Shown: positions 42,358 to 51,529, counted from the first letter of the stretch. The stretch is 64,000 nt of DNA from Mesonia oceanica (GCF_902499555.1 NZ_CABVMM010000008.1:62001-126000); one strand, 5' to 3'. The notes: generated from the sequence alone by a model not told the origin. Made by a program: numbers and translations.

Positions 42358-42907
42358 TATTAATTTTTTTATTGAGTTCTTCTTTGAGGTGTTCCAATTC
42401 CTCTGTATTCATATTCAGTTTGTAATATCCCTTCCCAAAAGTTCCTTTCACATAGGATAAATGTTCCAGTAGGTTTTTTGTGTTATTTCGGTAGGTGTTG
42501 AGCTTTTGTTGCATCTGTTCATAGCGGTTTTTGTAATGCTCCAGTTCGCTATCGCGCGAGAAAGGTTCCGGTGTCCCAAAATCAAACTGTTCCGCTTCCT
42601 TTTCTTCTTCGTCTACCTTGTTCATTTCCTGAAATAAGGTATCCAGCATTGCCTTGGTCGGCAGTGTCTGTTGCTTTTCAATATTCCGTACAATAGCAAT
42701 TAGGGCATTAATCCTTTTTTTGGTCGCATCCGTTTTTACGCCAAGATTGTCATTAGGGTCAAGATTGTTCCATTTGAAGAAGTTCAACATTGCCTCCAGG
42801 GTTTCCGAATGCGACTTGGAAATGTCTTTGGAAAATGCCCGAAAACGCTCGGCAATATCTTTTTTGATATTGATCCCTGAAAAGCCGTATGTTGAAAATT
42901 TCTTCAT
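42320..42907 (-). CDS. BfmA/BtgA family mobilization protein
   Basis: The start is placed at the ATG for MKKFSTYGFSG (42907), giving 195 residues; the frame is open to 42991, but that part contains the operator palindromes. The BfmA-type N-terminus (INIKKDIAERFRAFSKDISKSHSETLEAMLNFF, quoted in two parts) is a ribbon-helix-helix-like DNA-binding region. A long coiled coil follows (about 140-190). It probably binds the oriT and represses its own operon. Confidence 0.85.
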   Translation of the reverse strand: MKKFSTYGFSGINIKKDIAERFRAFSKDISKSHSETLEAMLNFFKWNNLDPNDNLGVKTDATKKRINALIAIVRNIEKQQTLPTKAMLDTLFQEMNKVDEEEKEAEQFDFGTPEPFSRDSELEHYKNRYEQMQQKLNTYRNNTKNLLEHLSYVKGTFGKGYYKLNMNTEELEHLKEELNKKINNVHHHHRSESAG

Positions 42908-42908
42908 T

Positions 42909-42961
42909 TTTGCTGCAAAAAAGTGGCTGTTTACAATGGGTTCCAGGGGTTTTGCTGCAAA
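42909..42961. promoter_or_regulatory. Paired TTTGCTGCAAA palindromes
   Basis: Two perfect copies of TTTGCTGCAAA lie at 42909-42919 and 42951-42961, 42 bp apart, that is four helical turns. The first touches the proposed BfmA start codon. This spacing fits cooperative binding by an autoregulator, most simply the BfmA-like protein. Confidence 0.65.
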
Positions 42962-43021
42962 GTCCTGAAAATCAGTATAATTTAAACACATTTAAACAAC
43001 TGATTATGAGTGATTTACATA

Positions 43022-43110
43022 GAAATTGGCAGCCGAGACACCGCTATGCGTGTCACCCTCTTGCTCTTCCAATTTCCGTCCCGCAGGGACCCAAATTTCC
43101 AGACATTCCA
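43022..43110. other. Candidate origin of transfer (oriT)
   Basis: A dense set of inverted repeats lies just upstream of the mobilization operon: GAAATTGG (43022) with CCAATTTC (43069), GACAC/GTGTC (43037-43054) and GTCCC/GGGAC (43078-43090). No coding frame fits. Position and structure are typical for oriT; no nick site can be named. Confidence 0.5.
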
Positions 43111-43251
43111 CTAAAGCGGAACGCCTTTATTATTTTATGGATTGGTCATTTAAGGAAAGTCAAATCACCCAATAATTGGGATTAAATAATGACCAAAAGT
43201 GTTATTTGTCAACCTTCTAAAGATACGATTTAAAAGAAATACCCCATAGAA

Positions 43252-43276
43252 AAAGCCCTCATTTAATAAGGGCTTG
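43252..43276 (-). terminator. Terminator after the small gene at 43295
   Basis: AAGCCCT (43253-43259) pairs with AGGGCTT (43269-43275). On the minus strand a T-rich stretch follows. Confidence 0.6.
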
Positions 43277-43294
43277 TTTGGTGTTTTTTAGTAG

Positions 43295-43495
43295 TTACAT
43301 ATTGAATACAAAATCATAATTGTATAGATTTCGTATCGCTTCCTCTTCCAACAGGGTATCGTAATTGATGTAGTGATGTTGGGCATAGCTCTTTAACTGC
43401 TTTCCGAAACGATTTTCTACTTCTTTTTTAGACATCGAAAGCAAACCTTCCTGTGTTTCACTATCGAGGTTGGTATAATTCAAATAGACCATCAT
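43295..43495 (-). CDS. Hypothetical small protein (66 aa)
   Basis: The 66-residue acidic protein has no known domain. It begins MMVYLNYTNLDSETQEG, has a helical middle with KKEVENRFGKQLKSYA, and ends YDFVFNM. It follows the RadC-like gene by 12 bp on the same strand and has a terminator behind it, so it is probably a real accessory gene of the mobile module. Confidence 0.55.
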   Translation of the reverse strand: MMVYLNYTNLDSETQEGLLSMSKKEVENRFGKQLKSYAQHHYINYDTLLEEEAIRNLYNYDFVFNM

Positions 43496-43507
43496 CGAAA
43501 TTTCAAA

Positions 43508-43957
43508 TTATAACAATCCATTATCCGCGAAACTATAATAGTCCCCATTGGGAGCGATAATGATATGATCCAAGACTTTCACATCAAAAAGCTGTGCCGC
43601 ATCTTTAATTTTACGGGTCAATCGCTTGTCTGCTTCACTGGGTACAAGTTTATAGCTTGGATGGTTATGAGCAAGCAGGATTCCCACGGATAAGGTCTTT
43701 AATACAATTGCAAAAAGGATGCGAATATCTACCAAAGTACCTGTAATACCTCCAATGGATAAAGGATAAACCCCTTTCACTTTATTGGAATTATTCAATA
43801 AAAGGATTTTAAAGCTTTCCTGTAAACCTATGGTTCCCTTATCCCAGTTATTATAAAGTAATTTCGCTGCGTGCTTAGAACCTTTGATCGGGTCAGATTT
43901 TAATGTTCCGATTTTTTCACGGTAGCTTATCTGTATTTCATTAACTTTGTCTTTCAT
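43508..43957 (-). CDS. RadC-like JAB-domain protein
   Basis: The start is placed at MKDKVNEIQISY (43957), giving 149 residues. The JAB/MPN metal motif is complete: GILLAHNHPSYKLVPSEADKR (H-x-H-P, then S-x-x-D), followed by DVKVLDHIIIAPNGDYYSF. Mobile-element RadC proteins of this short type are common in Bacteroidota islands; their role is unclear despite the historic repair name. It lies 70 bp behind ssb in the same direction. Confidence 0.85.
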   Translation of the reverse strand: MKDKVNEIQISYREKIGTLKSDPIKGSKHAAKLLYNNWDKGTIGLQESFKILLLNNSNKVKGVYPLSIGGITGTLVDIRILFAIVLKTLSVGILLAHNHPSYKLVPSEADKRLTRKIKDAAQLFDVKVLDHIIIAPNGDYYSFADNGLL

Positions 43958-43986
43958 TATTAGCTTATTTAATGGGTTAATAATTA

Positions 43987-44022
43987 AAAGAGGGCGCAAT
44001 TTTCGACGGTGACGCCCTCTTT
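43987..44022 (-). terminator. Terminator downstream of ssb
   Basis: AAAGAGGGCG (43987-43996) pairs perfectly with CGCCCTCTTT (44013-44022). On the minus strand the stem is followed by a T-rich stretch. It lies between ssb and the RadC-like gene. Confidence 0.75.
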
Positions 44023-44033
44023 GTTTTTAAGAA

Positions 44034-44372
44034 TTAGGCGTTACCACCCAATAATAGGATTTCAGAAGCTAGCACTTCGGTAACATATCGTTTTACCCCT
44101 TCCTTATCCTCATAGGAACGGGAAGTTAATTTTCCTTCCACGGCAATCTCTTTGCCCTTGCTTACATAATTTTCAATGATTTCAGCGGTCTTGCCCCAAG
44201 CCACGACCGTATGCCAGTCGGTAGCCTGTACCTTTTCGCCTTTACTGTTTTTGTAGTTTTCATTGGTCGCCAATGATAAGCGGGCTACTTTTTTGCCATT
44301 GTCAAGCTTGGTTGTGCTAGGTTCTTGCCCTACATTTCCGATTAACTGCACTTTGTTTCTTAGATTACTCAT
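44034..44372 (-). CDS. ssb: Single-stranded DNA-binding protein
   Basis: The 112-residue protein is a bare OB fold: NKVQLIGNVGQEPSTTKLDNG, FSLATNE-like ARLSLATNENYKN, TDWHTVVAWGKTAEII and YVSKGKEIAVEGKLTSRSYEDKEG. The acidic C-terminal tail of the chromosomal protein is missing, as in many plasmid or island copies. It sits upstream of the RadC-like gene, supporting transfer or replication of the mobile element. Confidence 0.92.
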   Translation of the reverse strand: MSNLRNKVQLIGNVGQEPSTTKLDNGKKVARLSLATNENYKNSKGEKVQATDWHTVVAWGKTAEIIENYVSKGKEIAVEGKLTSRSYEDKEGVKRYVTEVLASEILLLGGNA

Positions 44373-44951
44373 AATTAAAAGTTTTAGAGGTCTGCCTTCT
44401 AAGCAGACGGTTACACATTGATTAAAAAAATTGATTTACTTATTATATCCGGTAGCGTTTTTCTTTTTTTGATTTTTTTAGTTTCCCTTCCGGATCGATA
44501 TGTCGCTGTTGATTTCATATTGAGTTGTTTTGATTTACTTCCCATAGAGCCGTATAGCTGTTATCTTTTTTTGATGCTTACACGATTTCAATATTTTGGA
44601 TTGATAAGGACTTATAAAAGCGAGTAGGGGAGCGGCTTATGCAGTCCGGTTCAACTCCAAAATGTTGGTGTTTTGCGACCAAAAAAAGAATAACTGTACG
44701 GCGTGGTTGGGAATCAAAAACCTGAAATGAAGAATCAGTAACCTTCAGGAAGGGAAACTAAATGCAACAAATAGTATTCACTATAATTGTATCAGTATTT
44801 AGAAACTGTACTAAGAATATCTTTAAAGTTTATTCAAGCTTCCTTTTGTTAGGTGTAATGTATTTTGAAATTAGGAATATATCGGTGAACGCAATTTAAA
44901 CTTAAAGTTTCCGAAATTGTGGTAAATAACTGTTCTTTATAACTTTATAGT
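44373..44951. other. Spacer with one doubtful frame
   Basis: This stretch of about 580 bp lies between ssb and a broken regulator gene. A 69-codon frame at 44418-44627 starts at TTG and reads as a hydrophobic peptide, but such frames arise easily in T-rich DNA and nothing supports it. No other element is seen. Confidence 0.4.
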
Positions 44952-45164
44952 ATGAGACTACAAAAAACACTGAACAAAGATGTATTTTCAGGATTAACCG
45001 AGGTTTTTCAGTCTAAAGGATATAAGGCCTTGATTTTGCAGGATCTGGCAAATGCTACTGGACTAAAAAAAGCCAGATTGTACCATCTTTTTCCAAGAGG
45101 AAAAAAAGAAATGGAAAAAGCCGTTTTATAAAATCTTACTAAATGGGTGGAAGAAAATGTATTT
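44952..45164 (+). pseudogene. TetR family regulator, truncated
   Basis: The first 59 codons form a TetR N-terminal DNA-binding domain (VFSGLTEVFQSKGYKALILQ, then DLANATGLKKARLYHLFP). An in-frame TAA follows at 45129, but the same frame continues with regulator-like sequence (NLTKWVEENVFQ) until about 45164, where an IS3-type remnant begins. The gene was therefore broken by both a stop codon and an insertion. Confidence 0.7.
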
Positions 45165-45830
45165 CAGGTAATATCGCTAATCCAAGCTGCATTTAATCTG
45201 CCTGGGGTAAAGTTTCTGTTCAATAGATTTCTACAAACAGGATAGTTGTGATGGGAATCTGTGGTAGCCTTAAACTTCCTTTTATGTTTGCTTACCCAAT
45301 GGTTCACTTTCATAATTTTAGCTACTCTGCATCTGGATATACAGTATCCTTTGCGCTTTAATTGTTCCGCTATTCGTGTAGAGCCATAACGCTGTTTATT
45401 CAGCTCAAATTTCTTTTGTATTAAATCTTTAAACAGGCTATGTTCCATTACTTGATTTGAAGGGCCAGTCGGGTGACACCTATAAAAATTGTTGCTACTT
45501 ACTTTAAAAACCATCCTCTCGATAGGGTATAAATGTTTGTAACTGGCTATCAATCCATAGATTTGCCATCGCTCTTGGAGAAGATGTGCCCGGCCTTTTT
45601 TAATATTTCGAGTTCAAGTTTCTTTTCTTTAAGGGCTTTGCGTAACTTTTAAGCTCTAAAAGTATCATCGGGTATTGGTTGCCTTGCGTCATTTGCAGAT
45701 CCATTGCACTTCTATGCCCAGTTCGTCTGCTAATTCTTTTATCTTCTCTCGCTGATAGCTTAACCCAACTGCCTGCTCTTTTAATTCGGGACTTTAATAT
45801 CATTTTTTCATCTTTCTAAGATATTTGCTT
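45164..45830 (-). mobile_element. IS3-family insertion sequence remnant
   Basis: The orfB part (45164-45553) reads IASYKHLYPIERMVFKVSS, KRYGSTRIAEQLKRKGY-like and ends at AAWISDIT, exactly where the first catalytic Asp of the DDE domain lies; the remaining catalytic part is gone. The orfA part (up to about 45830) survives only as frameshifted pieces, including the C-terminal signature EILKKAGHIFSKSDGKS. The element is inactive. Confidence 0.8.
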
Positions 45831-45975
45831 TGCAACAAACAGTCTTAAATTTTCTTTCCCAGTAAAGTAGCAATTCCAGGTAGAAAAGAAGAACTAAATA
45901 GAAACAGAGCATCTCCTGTGTCCTTCTAAGTTATCCTGTTGGTTCCTTTTAAGTGAAGTGACTAAAAGTTTACCT

Positions 45976-46305
45976 CTATGGGCGCATATATTTCAATCCC
46001 CATTTACTCATTTCATTGATGATCGGTAGCAAACTCACGCCTAATTCAGTAAGATTGTATTCTACTCTTGGGGGAACTTCAGCATAAACCGTACGGTTTA
46101 TAATGCCATCTGCCTCCAATTCTCGTAATTTGTTGGTCAAAGTCTGCCTACTTACATTAGGTATTACATTCTGCAAAGCGCCAAAGCGTAAATTTCCCTT
46201 GCGGATGTAGTGAATCACTAACAACTTCCAACGATCACCAATTTTATTTAGACTATAAATCACAGGACAATACTCGGGATTATAGTCTTTAAGCTTTCTT
46301 TCCAT
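45976..46305 (-). CDS. HxlR family transcriptional regulator
   Basis: The 109-residue protein has the HxlR winged helix: YCPVIYSLNKIGDRWKLLVI with the family-typical C-P and G-x-(K/R)-W elements, LRFGALQNVIPNVSRQTLTNKL as recognition region, and VPPRVEYNLTELG as wing. It is divergent from the quinone oxidoreductase gene, with a 98-bp spacer. HxlR regulators often control the neighbouring redox enzyme in response to electrophiles, which is the probable arrangement here. Confidence 0.92.
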   Translation of the reverse strand: MERKLKDYNPEYCPVIYSLNKIGDRWKLLVIHYIRKGNLRFGALQNVIPNVSRQTLTNKLRELEADGIINRTVYAEVPPRVEYNLTELGVSLLPIINEMSKWGLKYMRP

Positions 46306-46403
46306 TAGTCTAAAATATTTACGTATAGCTAACTATATTACATAGTCCAAATTTAAGACTCTTAGTTTTAAATTTGCTATAATAATTAAATAATATTTAT
46401 AGA

Positions 46404-47330
46404 ATGAAAGCAATACAGATCAATCAATATGGAGACAATTCTGTGTTACACGAAGCAGAAATTGAAATACCATTCATTGAACCCAATCAGGTTTTGGTAA
46501 AACTAAAAGCTTCGGCAGTGAACCCAGTAGATTACAAAATACGTTCTGGGTTTATGCAAGCCCAGCTTCCCAAAAACTTTCCATTTACTCTAGGTTGGGA
46601 AGGCGCCGGAGTTATTACATCTTTAGGGACTGAAATCAAAAATTATAAAATTGGAGATGAAGTGATTTTGATGCCCAATTTTTTGCAAGGCGGCACGTAT
46701 GCAGAATATGTTGCGGTGAATGCTGATGAAATTATCCGCAAACCTGCAGACCTTGAGTTTGAAAATGCCGCTACACTTCCCGTAGCCTGGAGTACGGCGT
46801 GGACGGCTTTGGTAAAGGATATCAATATACGACCTCAACAAAATATTCTTATATTAGGAGCTGGCGGAGCTGTAGGTAAGATGGCTGTACAAATTGCCAA
46901 AAAATACGGCTTGAATGTCACAGGAACAGCGACAGGTGAAGATATAATAACATTAGAAACCTTTAGAATCGATGAAGTGATCGACTATAAATCTACGGAC
47001 ATTGCCTCATTGAAAAAAAAATTTGATGTCGTGCTGGATCTTGTAGGAGGTGAATTCTTGAAGAAAGCATACGCACTGGTAAAAAAAGGAGGATCTATTA
47101 TTTCTACTACCCAATTTCCAGATACCGAAATGTTGTCAAAGTATTCTATACACGGGAAAATGACCTTTACAACTATGGATAAAACTGCATTTGATCAACT
47201 ATTCATATGGCTTGATAAGGATGAAATTCAACTTAAATCCCCAGATATCTTTGAACTTCATCAAGCTAAAGAAGCTTTGGCTCTGGTTGAAAATCGGAAA
47301 ATAAAAAACAAGATTATTTTCAAATTTTAA
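46404..47330 (+). CDS. NADP-dependent quinone/zinc-type oxidoreductase (MDR family)
   Basis: The 308-residue protein is a medium-chain dehydrogenase/reductase without zinc ligands: SAVNPVDYKIRSG, PFTLGWEGAGVITSLG, and the Rossmann motif LGAGGAVGKMAVQIAKKYG (about 150-168). This is the pattern of quinone reductases and related enone reductases that use NADPH. It is divergent from an HxlR regulator and closed by a terminator at 47340. Confidence 0.9.
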   Translation: MKAIQINQYGDNSVLHEAEIEIPFIEPNQVLVKLKASAVNPVDYKIRSGFMQAQLPKNFPFTLGWEGAGVITSLGTEIKNYKIGDEVILMPNFLQGGTYAEYVAVNADEIIRKPADLEFENAATLPVAWSTAWTALVKDINIRPQQNILILGAGGAVGKMAVQIAKKYGLNVTGTATGEDIITLETFRIDEVIDYKSTDIASLKKKFDVVLDLVGGEFLKKAYALVKKGGSIISTTQFPDTEMLSKYSIHGKMTFTTMDKTAFDQLFIWLDKDEIQLKSPDIFELHQAKEALALVENRKIKNKIIFKF

Positions 47331-47339
47331 GATACTAAG

Positions 47340-47370
47340 AAAGGTAGCTACTTAAAAGTTACCTTTTTTA
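47340..47370 (+). terminator. Terminator after the oxidoreductase gene
   Basis: AAAGGTA (47340-47346) pairs with TACCTTT (47360-47366), followed by further T. Confidence 0.65.
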
Positions 47371-47538
47371 TTGAAAACATCGTTAACAGGAAAAAATAGA
47401 GGTATGATTGGGCTTACTTGGAAAACGATATATTTTTAACCTCATCATACTAATAGTGTCATTAATCAGAAGTTATTGCTGCAAAACTTTATAAGACCTG
47501 CTATAGACTCAGACAAGCATAAAGAAAGTGGAGCAGAT

Positions 47539-48543
47539 CTATCGCTTACTTTTTTCCGTCTGTTCCTCTATAAAAATTAACATATCAGCCGTTACTTTTT
47601 CAATCTCTTCCATATTCATATTTTTAAAACCGTGTATCGCCTTTTTATAGGTATATAACCTATGAGATACTTGATTTTTCTTTAGAGCATCGGATAAAAT
47701 TATAGATTGTTTTATAGGTACCCGCTTATCATTATTTCCGTGCATCACTAGTGTAGGTACTGTATATTTATTTACCAATTGTTCTGGCGAATAATATTTC
47801 AGTATAGCTGTGGTTTTATCCTTATCTCCTAAACTTACTCCGGTTATCTGCTCTATCTTTTTTTTCCTGCTTTGGTATTTTTCATTGGCAAACCATTTCA
47901 AAGACTTTGATAATATCGGATTTATCTCCGGTCGAAACAGCCTATAAAGATCTGTTGGCCCGAAATTATCAATCACGTATTTTACATCTGAACGTACACC
48001 CTCCAAATTAGGTTCTCCAATAAATTCCTCATCATCCGTATAGGCAGTCATCAAGGCAAGATGTCCACCCGCCGATGCCCCCCAGAGGCCTATATCATTT
48101 TCATCTATATTATATTTTGCACCATACTTATGCAGCCAGCGAACAGCATCCTTACAGTCAATAATCGGGTCTGGAAAATGTATAGAATCGGAAATGACAC
48201 GGTAGTCCACACTGGCTACCACATAGCCTTTTTCCAATAATGCTTTAAGCACGTATTGGCGGTAAAATGTTTTGATGACCTCTTTACTTCCAGCCGTCCA
48301 ACCCCCTCCGTGTATAAAAAGGACGGCAGGTCTTGGCAGAGGATCTGTTTCTTTAGGTGCAAAAATATCCATTTTTAGAGACTCTTTCGCAAGAGTGGTT
48401 TTGTAAACAACCTCCTCTACAGCTGCAACATCTATAGTTGCTTTTGGTGGGGATAGTTCGATGTTTTTTACAGTGCCGCATTGAGTGAATAATAGCAAAC
48501 ATAGAACTATAATCAATTCCTTATTCCTTTTAAAACTAAGCAT
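47539..48543 (-). CDS. Lipoprotein alpha/beta hydrolase (esterase, BD-FAE-like)
   Basis: The start is placed at the ATG for MLSFKRNKELI (48543; the frame is open to a TTG at 48564), giving 334 residues with a lipobox ending LFTQC. The oxyanion motif is HGGGW, the nucleophile elbow is GASAGG, and the late Asp and His lie in HGNNDKRVP and AIHGFKNM. This is a carboxylesterase/feruloyl-esterase-like hydrolase tethered to the envelope. It is transcribed on its own. Confidence 0.88.
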   Translation of the reverse strand: MLSFKRNKELIIVLCLLLFTQCGTVKNIELSPPKATIDVAAVEEVVYKTTLAKESLKMDIFAPKETDPLPRPAVLFIHGGGWTAGSKEVIKTFYRQYVLKALLEKGYVVASVDYRVISDSIHFPDPIIDCKDAVRWLHKYGAKYNIDENDIGLWGASAGGHLALMTAYTDDEEFIGEPNLEGVRSDVKYVIDNFGPTDLYRLFRPEINPILSKSLKWFANEKYQSRKKKIEQITGVSLGDKDKTTAILKYYSPEQLVNKYTVPTLVMHGNNDKRVPIKQSIILSDALKKNQVSHRLYTYKKAIHGFKNMNMEEIEKVTADMLIFIEEQTEKSKR

Positions 48544-48693
48544 TTCAATCTTTTTCCATTTCAAAGAGCAATTTACGGATTAAATTTTTGGGCTAGTGTT
48601 CAATACAAGACCGATTATGTTCAGTTCAGCAATTGATTAAATGTACAACGCATCTAATCTGCCCACTTTTGTACGGTATTTAAAAATTATAAA

Positions 48694-49071
48694 ATGATGA
48701 AACTGAAAAACCTGCTTATGACAATGCTTTTCGCGATAGGATTGAGCGCTTCTGCACAGGAAGTACAAGATCCAATGATAGGCTTGTGGAAAGATGGAAG
48801 TAGCGATCGCACTTTCGAGGTGGTTCAAAATAGTGCTGGTTCCTATGATGCCATTATTCACAAAGCAGAAAATAAGGATGTTATTGGCAAAAAACAAATT
48901 ACAAACCTGAAAGCAGTCGGAAACAAAAAATATGACGGCGGCACCATCCATCTTTTTTCAAGGAACAAAACCGGCAAATGTTCTGCAGAACTGAAAGATT
49001 TGAAGACCTTAGAAATTGTAGGTAAGGTTGGTTTTTTCTCTAAATCTGCTATATGGAAAAAGTTGCCTTAA
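48694..49071 (+). CDS. DUF2147-like secreted protein
   Basis: The 125-residue protein has a Sec signal peptide ending SASAQ. The DUF2147 pattern is visible: PMIGLWKDGSSDRTFEVVQN at the start of the mature part, a central KDVIGKKQITNLKAVG and KYDGGTIHLF, and a closing LEIVGKVGFFSKSAIWKKL. It precedes the efflux operon closely and may be its first gene. Function unknown. Confidence 0.75.
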   Translation: MMKLKNLLMTMLFAIGLSASAQEVQDPMIGLWKDGSSDRTFEVVQNSAGSYDAIIHKAENKDVIGKKQITNLKAVGNKKYDGGTIHLFSRNKTGKCSAELKDLKTLEIVGKVGFFSKSAIWKKLP

Positions 49072-49096
49072 GATGTTTGAAAACAAAAGTCTAGAA

Positions 49097-50407
49097 ATGA
49101 GAAAAATTTTGTTAATCTGTTCATTATTTGTCGGATTCAGTGCTTCATCTCAAGTTTCTATTAGCAGTTTGGAAGAATTGATTGCCTTAGCTGATAATCA
49201 CCAAGTGAACCTGAGGAATGCGTCTTTGCAGAATGAAGTAGCACAATCAAGACTGACAGAATCGAAAGCCTATTTATATCCTACAATAAATGCTTATTCC
49301 AATATCAATGATAACCTCACTATTCAAAAAACACTCGTTCCGGAACGGTTGATCGATCCAGATGCTTCTGAAGAGGCTTTTACCGAAATGCGGTTCGGTA
49401 GACAATACGTGTACACAGCGGGAATTCAGGCGCAATGGGATGTACTTGATTTTCAGCGGAAATTTGCTACAAATGTGCAAAAAGAGCAAGTGAAAGCACA
49501 GAAATCGCAAGAAAATCTTGTCAAATTCAATACCTATAATGATTTGGCTTCCCTCTATTACTCCATTATCCTGCTTCAGGAAGCGGAAAAGATCAACCTC
49601 AAAAATGTTGAGAATACGGAAATTATCGAAGCAAATGCCAAAAATAAATATGAGCAAGGATTGATCAGTGAGGCTGACAAAGACCGTATGGAGGCTAGGC
49701 ACCTCAAAAACGTACGCGATTTGGAAAAAACGCTTCAAAGCAAAGAAATCCTGCTTCGACAATTGCAACAGGATTTAGGGATGGAAGAGGCCATTACGGT
49801 TTCGGACAGTACTAACACGATTGCACAAAAGGAACTTGGGGAATCTGCTACTTGGGGGGTGCACCCCAGTGTAGTTTATCAGGAAGATCAGACGAAAATA
49901 GCAGAAAAAAGAATTGAGGAGCTGAAAGCGGTATTCCTTCCTAAGTTAAGTTTCGCATATCAATATAATTATAGTTGGACAGGCGATGATTTTTTGAATT
50001 TCAATAATCTCAATCATCTGCCCCAACAATATGTTTCGATGAGACTAAGCGTGCCCGTTTTTTCAGGTTTTGCTTCCCGCGAAAAAGTAAAGCAATCTAA
50101 GATAGAATGGCAAATAGCCCAAAATACTTTAGAAGACCTTAGAAAAAGTGAAAAAATACAGGATGAAATTTTGATTCGGCAGATCCGGCAGAATGCTTCC
50201 ATTTTGCGAAAAAATCAGCAAATCCTCCAATTGAATATCCAAACTGATGTGCACTATGCCCATCAATATGAGGCCGGCATTATTAGCCTGGATACCAGGC
50301 TGAACGAATATGACCAGTTACTGCAAGCACAAAATGAGTACCTGCAAAGCCTTGCAGACTACAAATTAACTTCCTACAAGATTTACATCCGAAATTTAAA
50401 TTTTTAA
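49097..50407 (+). CDS. TolC family outer-membrane efflux protein
   Basis: The start is placed at MRKILLICS (49097); the frame is open to 49028 inside the upstream gene. The 436-residue protein has a signal peptide ending ASSQ and two long helical repeats typical of TolC-type channels (for example LRNASLQNEVAQSRLTESKA and EYDQLLQAQNEYLQSLADY). It supplies the outer-membrane channel for the membrane-fusion protein and ABC genes that follow. Confidence 0.9.
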   Translation: MRKILLICSLFVGFSASSQVSISSLEELIALADNHQVNLRNASLQNEVAQSRLTESKAYLYPTINAYSNINDNLTIQKTLVPERLIDPDASEEAFTEMRFGRQYVYTAGIQAQWDVLDFQRKFATNVQKEQVKAQKSQENLVKFNTYNDLASLYYSIILLQEAEKINLKNVENTEIIEANAKNKYEQGLISEADKDRMEARHLKNVRDLEKTLQSKEILLRQLQQDLGMEEAITVSDSTNTIAQKELGESATWGVHPSVVYQEDQTKIAEKRIEELKAVFLPKLSFAYQYNYSWTGDDFLNFNNLNHLPQQYVSMRLSVPVFSGFASREKVKQSKIEWQIAQNTLEDLRKSEKIQDEILIRQIRQNASILRKNQQILQLNIQTDVHYAHQYEAGIISLDTRLNEYDQLLQAQNEYLQSLADYKLTSYKIYIRNLNF

Positions 50408-50410
50408 TCA

Positions 50411-51529
50411 ATGAAAACCATTTTATATCGCTACCACCAAAGTTTAATTCATTTTGTGGTACTATTAATTCTCATCGCCGCTCTGGGCAGTTGTAGCCAT
50501 CAGGAAACAACATCGCCTGTTCGCCGTAAAATGGTGGAAGCCGTTTTTGCCAACGGTTACCTGGAATACGAAAACCAATATACGGTAGCCGCCAATGCAG
50601 CAGGGATTGTAAAGGGGATCACCATAAAAGAAGGAGATAGCGTTCAGGCAAAGCAGTTGTTGGCATATATCCAAAACGTGGGGCAGGATGAAGCCTTGTC
50701 ACAATCCTATTCCGTTTATCAAAATGCTTTGCAGAACAGTTCCGCTTCCTCCCCGCAGCTTATCAAAGCCCAACAGCAGGTAGATCAGGCAAAATTAGAT
50801 TTGGCACAGGCGAAAACCAATTACGAACGTTACGCTGCTTTGATGAAGACAAACTCCGTGGCGAAAATTGATTTCGATGAAATGCAGATGCGCTATAAAA
50901 ATGCACAGCATCGACTTGTGGCAGAGCAGAAGGACTATGAGAATCTTAGAAAAGATTTAGTGCTGCAATTCACCACCAGTAAAGAAGCCTGGCAAGCGCA
51001 GCAATCTGTGGTAAAAAATTATAAAATCTGGAGCGATAAACCCGGATTGGTCATCGAATTATTTCACAAAAACGGAGAAGTCCTGAAGGTGGGAGAGCCA
51101 CTTGCGGAGATTGGAAACGGAACCATTCATATCAAATTGTTCGTTGCTGAAGAAGATATTGTAAAAGTAGACAAAGGACAAACGATTTACATTCACCTAA
51201 ATACCTATACCGACCGAACATTTAAAGCCAGAGTAACCAAAATTTATCCCGGTTTCAATACAGACCAGCAATCCTACACGGTGGAAGCCGCCTTTTTAGA
51301 AATGCCTGAAAAACTATTTTCGGGCACACAATTACAAGCCAACGTAGAACTTTCAGATGCAAAAGAAGCCTTGATGATTCCCACTGCTTATCTATTGCCA
51401 AACAATACTGTTAGACTAGAAGACGGGACTACTAAAACAATCAAAGTCGGTACAAAGGATAGCCAATGGGTTCAAGTTCTGGGAGGTATTTCGGAGCAGG
51501 ATGTGATCATTAAAAATAATAATCAATAG
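50411..51529 (+). CDS. Membrane-fusion protein of an ABC efflux pump
   Basis: The 372-residue protein has a lipobox-like start ending LGSC, the first half of a lipoyl domain (ANAAGIVKGITIKEGDSVQA), a long coiled-coil hairpin (about 110-195), the second lipoyl half (GLVIELFHKNGEVLKVGEPL), and a beta-barrel domain (FKARVTKIYPGF). It bridges the inner-membrane ABC pump with the TolC-type channel. It lies 3 bp after the TolC gene and abuts the permease. Confidence 0.92.
   Translation: MKTILYRYHQSLIHFVVLLILIAALGSCSHQETTSPVRRKMVEAVFANGYLEYENQYTVAANAAGIVKGITIKEGDSVQAKQLLAYIQNVGQDEALSQSYSVYQNALQNSSASSPQLIKAQQQVDQAKLDLAQAKTNYERYAALMKTNSVAKIDFDEMQMRYKNAQHRLVAEQKDYENLRKDLVLQFTTSKEAWQAQQSVVKNYKIWSDKPGLVIELFHKNGEVLKVGEPLAEIGNGTIHIKLFVAEEDIVKVDKGQTIYIHLNTYTDRTFKARVTKIYPGFNTDQQSYTVEAAFLEMPEKLFSGTQLQANVELSDAKEALMIPTAYLLPNNTVRLEDGTTKTIKVGTKDSQWVQVLGGISEQDVIIKNNNQ

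Noticed and set aside
42889..43185. Rightward frames over the BfmA start and oriT-like region
   Set aside because: They run across palindromic operator and hairpin sequences and antisense to the BfmA gene. The peptide sequence is not protein-like.
44418..44627. Possible 69-codon hydrophobic gene starting at TTG
   Set aside because: T-rich DNA yields such hydrophobic frames by chance. There is no partner gene, no clear start signal and no recognised motif.
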